A stretch of DNA of 28,635 bases, taken from IMG/VR virus record IMGVR_UViG_3300030329_002952, positions 1-28,635 of that record; one strand, 5' to 3'. Shown piece after piece: positions 23,001 to 28,635 of the stretch. The DNA comes from a virus. The translations under genes were made by a program, and so were the position numbers. Every line of letters starts with the position of its first letter. The first letter of the stretch is position 1. The notes under the pieces are model-generated. The model was not told the DNA's origin, did no database searches, and worked only from the letters and a program-made list of their open reading frames with translations.

Positions 23001-25129
23001 AAAAATTACACAAAGCATTAGCTGATGCAACTATAGACAGTTTTATCTCGCTTGCCCGACCAGATCAAATTCAAGCTCGTATGTACAACCCAGAACGTAG
23101 AGATCTTTTACGAAGAATGAATCTTGCTGGAGTAACTTTAAGTAGACCGACAGTAGAGGCTTACGAAGCAATAAATAACAGTGGTCCAATAAGTAAATGG
23201 CTTACAAAACCTGGTGAAACTTTAAGTTGGCCTCAAGCAAGACGAAAAAATCTTCAATCAGTGTTGAAAAGGTTTGAAGGAGCCTGGTCTACGTTTATAG
23301 ATGAAGTCAAGATCTCGTCATTCGAGGCTATGACAGATCATATAAACAAAGCAGATAATTTATCAGATGCTGCAAAAGCAGAGATGTATCGAGAAATTGG
23401 AGATTTCCTAAACAAAGCAACTGGTACTCTGAGTTCTGAAGCAGCAGGTCTTACTAAGTTTCAACGTCAGATCGAAACAACGTTTTTGTTCTTTTCACCT
23501 CGCATGACCCGTTCAATGATCGCTTTACTTAGCGATGGTATGACTCGTGGGGGTGCAAGTGGTGCTGCTGCTAGAGAAGGAGTAATAGGTGGATGGTTTG
23601 CGCTTCAAGCGTATACATGGGCAGTCGGACAGGCGTTAGGGCAAGATGTAAACCTTGATCCGACTCAACCACATTATCTGCAAGTTCAAATAGGGAATGA
23701 TTGGGTTGGTCCAAGCAGTCAAGTAGTTTCTTTGCCACGAGCAGCATATCGTGCGATAGCTGGTCCAGATGACGTTGATGCTATTTACAAAGATTTCAAT
23801 GAGGATGGTGGGTATAAAGATAATGAGTGGTTCCGTCTTTTGAGAAGCCGGGCTTTTACGGCTCCAGGCGGTTCAATGATTATTGATGCCATTACAGAAG
23901 AAGACTATTTTGGACAACCATATGAAGGTCCAAAAAGTTTTGCTACTGCCCAGTCTAGAAAAGCTCTACCGTTCTGGATGCAGGATCTGGTGGTTGCTGA
24001 CCCTTATCGAATTGGGTACTCCACGGCTGTCGCTGAATTTGCAGGTTTACGGACTCGGCCTTTATCTGCGTATGAACGTCGAAGGCAAATACGTGATCAA
24101 GCAGCAAATGATAAATACGGTGCGGAAGGCTTTAATGGGTATAACAGTTTAGATCCAACAAGGAAAAAACAACTTAATAAAGAACTAAAAGAAGGCGTAA
24201 GTTCAGATGTTTCAGCTAGTGTGCTGAATGCTTTTACGACGGTAAATGAACTAATTGATCGAAGGCGTGAACTAAACCAAATTGAAACAACAACAGTGGA
24301 TGAGTTTTATGACGAGATTGATGAAGTAACTGAAAGAAAAACAAAAAAACAAAATGACGTTTTTTCAAGATTTGAACGTATCCCGGAATATGGTGTAGCA
24401 GACTTAAGAAAAGAATTACAAAAAATAAACAAGGAGTTTTCTCCTCAATTTGAAGCGTTGTATGACAAAAGTGAAACTGGCAAATACGTTGAAGTACATA
24501 ACTTCTTAAAAAAATTAAATAACGTGCAAGGGACAGAACGTACAGAAGAAATATGGATAACTAGTTTTATTGAACAGGTAGCGTTCAACCCTGAGTTTGA
24601 AAAACAAACTGAACACGGTATTGATTATTACGATTATGACGCAGAAGCAGAAGCTTTACTTGCCTGGGTTGATGAAAATGGTACAGAAGCGTATGACTAT
24701 GTTACGAAAAATCTAAAAGAGGGTAATTATTTACATCCAATTCAACAGGAACAATTTTTCCAACGAGAAAAATATTCGTTGCGCTACTACGATTCACCTA
24801 AAAAAGCTGCTTATGAAAACGCAGCTATTGAATATGGAAGGTCGTTAGCTGAAATTGAAAAATTCTATTCTGATTATCGAAATGGAACTAGAGAACAACA
24901 ATTACTTTTGAGTCAAAGTCCTATTATTAAGTCAATTAATTCATATGTTAGAAGAACTAGGGAGCTTTTAAGAAAAGAAGATCAAGGCTTGGATGGATAC
25001 TTATTCCGATTTGGATATACAGATACTTTTATGCATCCCAATAATAAAGATTTAGGCGCAAGAGGTTTCTGGTCAAGTAAACAAGTAATTGATGAAGACA
25101 CTTACAATAGTTTTACTGAAGTACAGTAA
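20084..25129 (+). CDS. Very large internal virion (ejection) protein
   Basis: The protein is 1681 aa. A charged N-terminal helix (AEERRRAEE-type, about 20-60) is followed by a coiled-coil region at about 380-440. A long Ala/Lys-rich central part ends in a hydrophobic helix (DVGLLAIYGPVILGK, about 936-950). Residues 1137-1190 hold FFSPRMTRSMIALL and GGWFALQAYTWAVGQALG, then LQVQIGNDWVGPSSQVVSL. From memory this matches large phage injection or polyvalent proteins with an FFSPR...QIG..W theme. No lytic transglycosylase motif is visible. Helical, coiled and membrane-prone segments fit a protein that leaves the capsid with the DNA. It starts one base after the previous stop. Confidence 0.7.
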   Translation: MVSPFQANPFERETQAFLNQIRAEEERQRRFILAQAAERRRAEEIARKIQEDQLALQRSKHFEELNKIPELPPGQEYVPPVNQPADPAFVKGVDVRPEDEREEPFRFTGGFAPGIRSNIANAGITALGAIEPAYNTAVGLVSRGLKGEQEFDKQFRQVMEERAEQGKGAGIRQFFAAGTEAARRAQPAQQGAEIFASWLLPWLDALGNAGIPQETLDQFQELREQYFEEETGEKWDDTGFFRNASADIRASRRAYKDINLPKYYKGTVEIALDPLNLLPGAGWVNDAKFVTTAAKATAKGAVVNLPRALIDSPKTAVSAKARILETWRAANEVPAEELTLDAIKAKADAGKEIIDNTDIGVLQRQFQQESLAGSARAAARKKEIAALRKNQSLLDKKSKEWQEIESAIKVLEEEAEAASKIKIRTGAEIKELAEAQMGERTAPQIAGAFDYIEPVIIGNRADDRIGQGARFFDETDDATNAQRRIDTSDELNELAEANIRSGQASKVQDALRAMYNILPEAIQMPFTGVINAITPRLIAKLDVPDLSTERIKSALINANLQNRAAVVVNNIQAVTGSAKQVFGETIENAIIDLNKLDPTGRTGAAVKTALKNRYGTIVEGFENLRFHESDVINAVVNVSEVRLSNGAVTIVYDIADNFKKAGSPFFQNGQITRQGNYLIQRAKAYGEFAKLLDESGIPIGVAADGAEIMLSGAARIKRLMDDGAFASRFVWSKTNGGLRGNADATFEKYYNKARTLLDPDELLAAVDSGRIAYATPEDTLSVYASGVYKQIADAALEERLIKLFQNPSNGLAEKYGVKVVKDLKNVLKSGEEKEFKKIGAAGEYGGRKTKDVVYKLEDTGELKRLTDQTTPTERQRLFDSLLFTDDKAAARFAKDFDVLLENKEGLFGLLKHRMITSTVGRTAADISRIFRLAGTGVDVGLLAIYGPVILGKASSDILRGLAKGDAKLVQQGKKLHKALADATIDSFISLARPDQIQARMYNPERRDLLRRMNLAGVTLSRPTVEAYEAINNSGPISKWLTKPGETLSWPQARRKNLQSVLKRFEGAWSTFIDEVKISSFEAMTDHINKADNLSDAAKAEMYREIGDFLNKATGTLSSEAAGLTKFQRQIETTFLFFSPRMTRSMIALLSDGMTRGGASGAAAREGVIGGWFALQAYTWAVGQALGQDVNLDPTQPHYLQVQIGNDWVGPSSQVVSLPRAAYRAIAGPDDVDAIYKDFNEDGGYKDNEWFRLLRSRAFTAPGGSMIIDAITEEDYFGQPYEGPKSFATAQSRKALPFWMQDLVVADPYRIGYSTAVAEFAGLRTRPLSAYERRRQIRDQAANDKYGAEGFNGYNSLDPTRKKQLNKELKEGVSSDVSASVLNAFTTVNELIDRRRELNQIETTTVDEFYDEIDEVTERKTKKQNDVFSRFERIPEYGVADLRKELQKINKEFSPQFEALYDKSETGKYVEVHNFLKKLNNVQGTERTEEIWITSFIEQVAFNPEFEKQTEHGIDYYDYDAEAEALLAWVDENGTEAYDYVTKNLKEGNYLHPIQQEQFFQREKYSLRYYDSPKKAAYENAAIEYGRSLAEIEKFYSDYRNGTREQQLLLSQSPIIKSINSYVRRTRELLRKEDQGLDGYLFRFGYTDTFMHPNNKDLGARGFWSSKQVIDEDTYNSFTEVQ

Positions 25130-25174
25130 ACTAAGTATAGTAATAACTATCTAAGGATAGAAGGGTCTACGGAC

Positions 25175-25957
25175 ATGGTAGAAGAAGTACAACAGCAAAA
25201 GACTCCAGAAGAAACTGCACAGGAAATTCTTGCAACTAACCCCTCTACGGAGACTGCGGAACAACCAGCAGAACCACAGGTAGATGCTCCTGTTCCAGTC
25301 GCAGAGAGTCCAGACCCGCTTTCAGTGGTAAAGGACTTTCTTGGCAAAGAGCAAGGACGTTTAGCACAGGTATCTGGGCAGAGGATAGCTGCTGTTGAAA
25401 AATCGTTGAAAACAGAATTAGATGATTTTAAGCAATCAATACAACCATTGCTTGAGCAAGCTGAATCTGCAAAACGAGAACAACTTCTTAGTATGGGGCA
25501 AGATGAACTTGCTGAGATGGTGATAGAGCAACAGCGGAACGCAGCTACGGCACAAGCACCGCAACAAGATCCATATTTAACTGCGCTTGCCACGGCTTCG
25601 CAGGAGTTGATAACTGAAAACAACCTGAATATCTCACATGAAGATCCAAATATTTGGACAGGATGGCAGAAAAATATGTCTGTTACCCAGTCAATTGAGT
25701 TAGCTAGGCAAAATATAGAGCGCATGTCAGGTAAAACTGTTGCTGCTCCAGTTCAAGAAACTCCTGTTACGCAGCAAACACCTGCTCAACAAGCACCACC
25801 AGCAACACCTTCAACGCAAGGTGCGCCTCAAAAAAGTATAAAAACAATTAGTACCTTGTCCGAAGCAGCACAATTATTTGCTGACGGCAACATTGACCCT
25901 GCTCAATACAGGGCAGCCAAGAAGCAAATAAGTCAGGGCGGTTCGGCAACGTTATAG
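25175..25957 (+). CDS. Scaffold-like protein
   Basis: The protein is 260 aa and has the usual scaffold build: an acidic Pro/Glu/Gln-rich N-terminus (about 1-50), a helical coiled-coil middle (about 55-115, RIAAVEKSLKTELDDFKQSI), a second helix, a Pro/Gln/Thr-rich linker (about 190-220), and a short C-terminal segment with a basic patch (DPAQYRAAKKQIS) that could bind the capsid protein. It lies directly upstream of the capsid gene. The leader contains GATAGAAGGG as ribosome site, a small CTATC/GATAG hairpin (25147-25160) and a TATAGT box (25136-25141) that might be a weak promoter. Confidence 0.75.
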   Translation: MVEEVQQQKTPEETAQEILATNPSTETAEQPAEPQVDAPVPVAESPDPLSVVKDFLGKEQGRLAQVSGQRIAAVEKSLKTELDDFKQSIQPLLEQAESAKREQLLSMGQDELAEMVIEQQRNAATAQAPQQDPYLTALATASQELITENNLNISHEDPNIWTGWQKNMSVTQSIELARQNIERMSGKTVAAPVQETPVTQQTPAQQAPPATPSTQGAPQKSIKTISTLSEAAQLFADGNIDPAQYRAAKKQISQGGSATL

Positions 25958-25969
25958 AAAGAAAAGACG

Positions 25970-26866
25970 ATGGCAACAGGCCTTTCCCTTTCAGATTCTT
26001 CGAGTCTGGAAGATATGTCGAAAATCATTGTCGCTGAAGCAATAGACAACGTAGAGCCTTCTGCTCCTATGGCAGATCTCGTTTCTCGCTATCCTATCGA
26101 GAGTGGCGCGAAGCAGGTCAATGTGCCGATCTGGGGCAGGCAGTCTGCGGTTGCTTTGACAGAAGGTGTCGATATTTCTGCGCCTCAACAGGTAACGGCG
26201 ACAGTCGTAAACCTGACGGCTTCTGAACACGGCATCCTTTCGTTTGTCAGCGACAGGCTAAAGCATGAGAACAACGAGAACGTACTTGCAGCGGTAGGAA
26301 CTATGCACGGTCGTGCAGTGGGACGATTGCTGGACAGTGACCTTCTTACTCTTCTCGACGGTTTTAGCACTTCAAAGCCAGGTGCTGGTAGCAATGCAAC
26401 ATTTGTTACTATCGCTGGCGCAATCTCGTACTTGCGTACAGACAACGATTCAACTTATGGCCCTGCTCCTAGTAAGCCAAATGCGGTCTTACATCCAGAG
26501 CAGATTCGTAGGCTGACTCAGGAAGTCGCAGGTATCCAGGCGGGTGGTTCCGGTATGCCAGCACAGACTGTGCCGGAAGGACCGTCAGCAGATATCATCA
26601 GTTCATACTGGCGAGGTAACGACCCGGTATTTGGTGTACCTATCTATGAAGATGGCAACATCTCCCGTGATGGGTCTGGTGACTCAAAGGGTGGAGTCTT
26701 TGCTAAAGAAGCTCTTGCCCTTGCTATGGAAATAGAGATCCATGCAGAACAGGAACGGGACGCATCTCTCCGTGGTACTGAAATAGTTACCGTCGGAACA
26801 TGGGGTGAGTCAGAGATCGTAGATACTTGGGGAGTTGAAATATACTCTGCAACAGACGCGATTTAG
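25970..26866 (+). CDS. Major capsid protein (HK97-fold)
   Basis: The protein is 298 aa. The pattern QVNVPIWGRQSAVALTEGVD, then QVTATVVNLTASEHGILSFV and SDRLKH, then AVGRLLDSDLLTLL matches the E-loop to spine-helix region of HK97-type capsid proteins. A P-domain region follows with YLRTDND, then PNAVLHPEQIRRLTQEV, DPVFGVPIYEDGNI and KGGVFAKEALALAMEIEI. There is no N-terminal delta domain; a separate scaffold gene precedes it, which is consistent. GAAAGAAAAGACG lies before the ATG. The precise capsid subfamily is not assigned. Confidence 0.85.
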   Translation: MATGLSLSDSSSLEDMSKIIVAEAIDNVEPSAPMADLVSRYPIESGAKQVNVPIWGRQSAVALTEGVDISAPQQVTATVVNLTASEHGILSFVSDRLKHENNENVLAAVGTMHGRAVGRLLDSDLLTLLDGFSTSKPGAGSNATFVTIAGAISYLRTDNDSTYGPAPSKPNAVLHPEQIRRLTQEVAGIQAGGSGMPAQTVPEGPSADIISSYWRGNDPVFGVPIYEDGNISRDGSGDSKGGVFAKEALALAMEIEIHAEQERDASLRGTEIVTVGTWGESEIVDTWGVEIYSATDAI

Positions 26867-26879
26867 TTAGGAATTATCT

Positions 26880-27248
26880 GTGGTTACTCAGGACACCTCG
26901 CAATGGTTGGCTAAAAAACAGGGAACGGTAAAGCGTTTCTTGGGTGATTCCATTGCAGAGCTAAACCTTGATGTTCCGCCTGGTGCGGAAAAGGTGACAC
27001 TCTACGACCAGACAGATGGGTCAGAGTTAGTCGTTCCGAGACACACCGCAGATCGTTTGGTAAACGAACCGTTAAAAATAACGGTAGTAAGAAAAGACGG
27101 ATCTTTTGCAAGTCGCACAGATTTAACAAAAAGGCATTTTGCTTGGACTCCACCTCCTGAGATCGAGGACAGCGTAGGCAGCGCAGCCGAAACTGTTTCT
27201 AAAATCAGTGGGAAAAAACGCAAACGGGGAAAGAGAGGGCGAAAGTAA
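26880..27248 (+). CDS. Small protein with basic C-terminal tail
   Basis: The protein is 122 aa and starts at GTG, with TAGGAA 7 nt upstream. The N-terminus reads TQDTSQWLAKKQGTVKRF. The middle is beta-rich (VTLYDQTDGSELVVPRHTAD, LKITVVRKDGSFAS), and the last 14 residues are highly basic (KKRKRGKRGRK). It directly follows the capsid gene and precedes the zinc-finger gene, sharing one base with it. The basic tail could contact packaged DNA or a capsid surface. No family is recognised. Confidence 0.7.
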   Translation: MVTQDTSQWLAKKQGTVKRFLGDSIAELNLDVPPGAEKVTLYDQTDGSELVVPRHTADRLVNEPLKITVVRKDGSFASRTDLTKRHFAWTPPPEIEDSVGSAAETVSKISGKKRKRGKRGRK

Positions 27249-27727
27249 TGGAACAACCAGTTGTTTCTCCTCCTGAACAAATGCAGAACTACTGGCGGGA
27301 AGAGGTTATAACCCAATATCCCGACATGGTTGAGGCATATTTGGCGAGGCATAATTTGAAAGAACTGCCATTGCCGGAGTACGTTACTCCAGATACGGCG
27401 ATTTATTATCGTCAGATTGATGAAGTATGGGAAACTCTCAGATATCCGGGCATTACACACGGACTCGTCACCGCAGTAGAAAAAGACTGGCTCATGGCTC
27501 CTCCAGATTCTGGGGTTGAGACATTAGAAGACGGTTCTACAGTTGCAACCGGGGAGAGCGACCGGGAGGTGGGGTTACAAGCTTTAGCCAATACGTTGGA
27601 AATGCGTGATGCAAGAGAAAAACGAAAAGCCAAGCCTTTCGGATGCACTGTAAAAGGATGCAGAAGAAGGTTTGATACCGAGCGTGGCATGAAACGACAT
27701 TTCACTGTCAAGCATCGGGAGGATTAA
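27248..27727 (+). CDS. Virion-region protein with a C-terminal C2H2 zinc finger
   Basis: The protein is 159 aa. The first 120 residues resemble head-completion or tail-chaperone-like proteins without a definite match. Residues 131-156 form FGCTVKGCRRRF...RGMKRHFTVKH: Cys133-x4-Cys138-x12-His151-x4-His156, with the conserved aromatic after the second Cys and a hydrophobic residue (Met) before the first His. This is a classical TFIIIA-type C2H2 finger, which is rare in bacterial viruses. The start shares one base with the upstream stop. Confidence 0.75.
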   Translation: MEQPVVSPPEQMQNYWREEVITQYPDMVEAYLARHNLKELPLPEYVTPDTAIYYRQIDEVWETLRYPGITHGLVTAVEKDWLMAPPDSGVETLEDGSTVATGESDREVGLQALANTLEMRDAREKRKAKPFGCTVKGCRRRFDTERGMKRHFTVKHRED

Positions 27728-27728
27728 A

Positions 27729-28070
27729 ATGACAGCAGGTACTCAGCAGTACATTAGTAGGAACGGAACAACCACGACTATGTCTGGAAATGCCGATCTT
27801 ACTATTACGAAAAGCTCCGATAAAGTACAGATTGTCGATCCAGGTGGGTCAGCGCGAAACCTCGACCTCGTAGCTATTGATTCTTCTTCAACGGGTGTAA
27901 CAACGTCTGTTCTGGAAGTTTATGTGCAGAACGAGGCTGATGGGGATGAAACCTTAACCATTCGGGATGGCAATAACTCAGACAACGTAATTGGAACTAT
28001 TGACCAGAACTATGGTGCATGGTTCAAGTTTGATGGTACTGGGTGGACTTCATCAACGGGTGCTACATAA
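27729..28070 (+). CDS. Small structural-type protein
   Basis: The protein is 113 aa and rich in Thr, Ser, Gly and Asp with a beta-strand pattern (TTTTMSGNADLTITKSSDKV, VLEVYVQNEADGDETLTI). Such composition is usual for decoration, spike or head-fibre proteins. GGGAGGA lies 5-7 nt before the ATG. It lies between the zinc-finger gene and an intrinsic terminator. No motif fixes its identity. Confidence 0.65.
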   Translation: MTAGTQQYISRNGTTTTMSGNADLTITKSSDKVQIVDPGGSARNLDLVAIDSSSTGVTTSVLEVYVQNEADGDETLTIRDGNNSDNVIGTIDQNYGAWFKFDGTGWTSSTGAT

Positions 28071-28080
28071 GATAGTGATT

Positions 28081-28106
28081 AGGGGGAGGGGTTTCTCTCC
28101 CCCTTT
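28081..28106 (+). terminator. Intrinsic terminator within the late arm
   Basis: AGGGGGAG (28081-28088) and CTCCCCCT (28097-28104) form a perfect 8-bp GC-rich stem with an 8-nt loop, followed by a short T-run (TTTCG). The short T-run suggests partial termination, which would lower the expression of genes downstream of the capsid group. Confidence 0.65.
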
Positions 28107-28123
28107 CGCTAGAAAGAACTGAT

Positions 28124-28429
28124 ATGGCTAGATTAGGATATGAAAAGCTCGCTGTAGCTGCTTCAGCAGTTTCACTTGCAAGTGTTCCTTCAGAAGCGAC
28201 AGAGGCTCACATTCAGTGTGACACGGCTGCTGTACGTTTCCGGTTTGATGGAACTGCTCCAACTACGGCTGAAGGTACTTTAATAGCAGCAGATGGCAGT
28301 ATTACCCTCAAGGGTTCAGATGTTCTGAATGCTGTTAAATTTATAAGAACTACTTCTACAAGTGCGTCTTTGAAAGTTGCATACGGTACAGCATCATCAG
28401 GGATTGTATCTTCAATGGATGCTATCTAA
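28124..28429 (+). CDS. Small structural-type protein
   Basis: The protein is 101 aa. The theme AHIQCDTAAVRFRFDGTAPT, then TLIAADGSITLKGSDVL and SLKVAYGT resembles small beta-sandwich phage proteins that I have seen near head and tail genes. No transmembrane or catalytic feature is seen. AGAAAGAACTGAT precedes the ATG. Its stop shares one base with the next start. Confidence 0.7.
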   Translation: MARLGYEKLAVAASAVSLASVPSEATEAHIQCDTAAVRFRFDGTAPTTAEGTLIAADGSITLKGSDVLNAVKFIRTTSTSASLKVAYGTASSGIVSSMDAI

Positions 28430-28635
28430 TGGCTGACAGCAAAAATCATTTTGTAAGGAAGCAGGATGAGACTGTTGTAGAGGTAGATGTACCGGATAAG
28501 GACTTGAAGATTCTTATCCCGGACAATCGCTATGCCTATGGTGACAATGAATCTGTTGCCCAGATGGCGCAGGACGTTGTCGGTAAACACGCGAACAATA
28601 GCGATCAAGCTGCAAGAGGTGCATACGAACAGGCG
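28429..28635 (+). CDS. Hypothetical protein, truncated by the right edge
   Basis: At least 69 codons are open from the ATG to the window edge, with no stop. The visible part has an acidic strand (ETVVEVDVPDKDLKILIPDN) and then polar helix (NESVAQMAQDVVGKHANNSD). Its start overlaps the upstream stop (TAATG), as in most genes of this arm. The fragment is too short for assignment. Confidence 0.7.
   Translation, partial: MADSKNHFVRKQDETVVEVDVPDKDLKILIPDNRYAYGDNESVAQMAQDVVGKHANNSDQAARGAYEQA

Noticed and set aside
25147-25725. Minus-strand 192-codon frame opposite the scaffold gene
   Set aside because: It is a Ser/Cys-rich antisense shadow of a Glu/Gln/Ala-rich coding sequence, with no ribosome site and the wrong strand for the late arm.

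Overview
The window looks like part of a tailed double-stranded DNA bacteriophage genome (Caudoviricetes), cut at both ends. The evidence is a terminase large subunit, portal, scaffold-like protein and major capsid on one strand, facing a replication and DNA-modification block on the other. The gene set (very large candidate ejection protein, no tape measure or tail tube seen) leans towards a podovirus-like particle, but no tail gene is visible, so this is an inference. Shine-Dalgarno sites (AGGAG/GAGAGG) are clear at most starts, so the host has conventional bacterial initiation. I cannot name the host. No integrase, lysis gene, tRNA or CRISPR array was found.

Minus-strand arm, transcribed right to left from 13092 to 94. 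A small Cys-rich protein and a GP88-like protein end at a strong intrinsic terminator (12053-12080). After an AT-rich, repeat-bearing 648-bp non-coding stretch comes a cassette of five small hypothetical genes (11454 to 9605), ending at a second strong terminator (9550-9581). A candidate sigma-70 promoter (9476-9503) then precedes a small gene and a primase-polymerase/helicase fusion. Next come a conserved small phage protein, a Cro/CI-type regulator, an unrecognised acidic-tailed protein, a PD-(D/E)XK nuclease, a C5-cytosine methyltransferase, two small proteins, a beta-class N4/N6 methyltransferase, two small proteins, a RuvC-like resolvase and a PP-loop ATPase. From the cytosine methyltransferase leftwards, neighbouring frames mostly overlap by 4 bp or abut, which suggests translational coupling.

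Divergent control region, 13093-13727. It has no convincing gene. It holds seven copies of a TGTCACAGT-type 9-mer, several perfect palindromes, a 10-bp-stem hairpin, and an extended -10 box placed so that the first late gene would be leaderless.

Plus-strand arm, 13728 to the right edge. The order is terminase small subunit (by position), terminase large subunit, portal, a 59-aa gene, a 723-aa protein, a 1681-aa candidate ejection protein, scaffold-like protein, major capsid, a basic-tailed small protein, a protein with a classical C2H2 zinc finger, two small structural-type proteins separated by an intrinsic terminator, and a truncated gene.

The most unusual feature is the cytosine methyltransferase locus. 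A second same-strand frame is open for 381 codons inside it and carries motifs I recognise from a different phage protein family. The two start codons overlap (ATGTG) behind one Shine-Dalgarno site. This looks like long dual-coding DNA rather than a chance shadow ORF.
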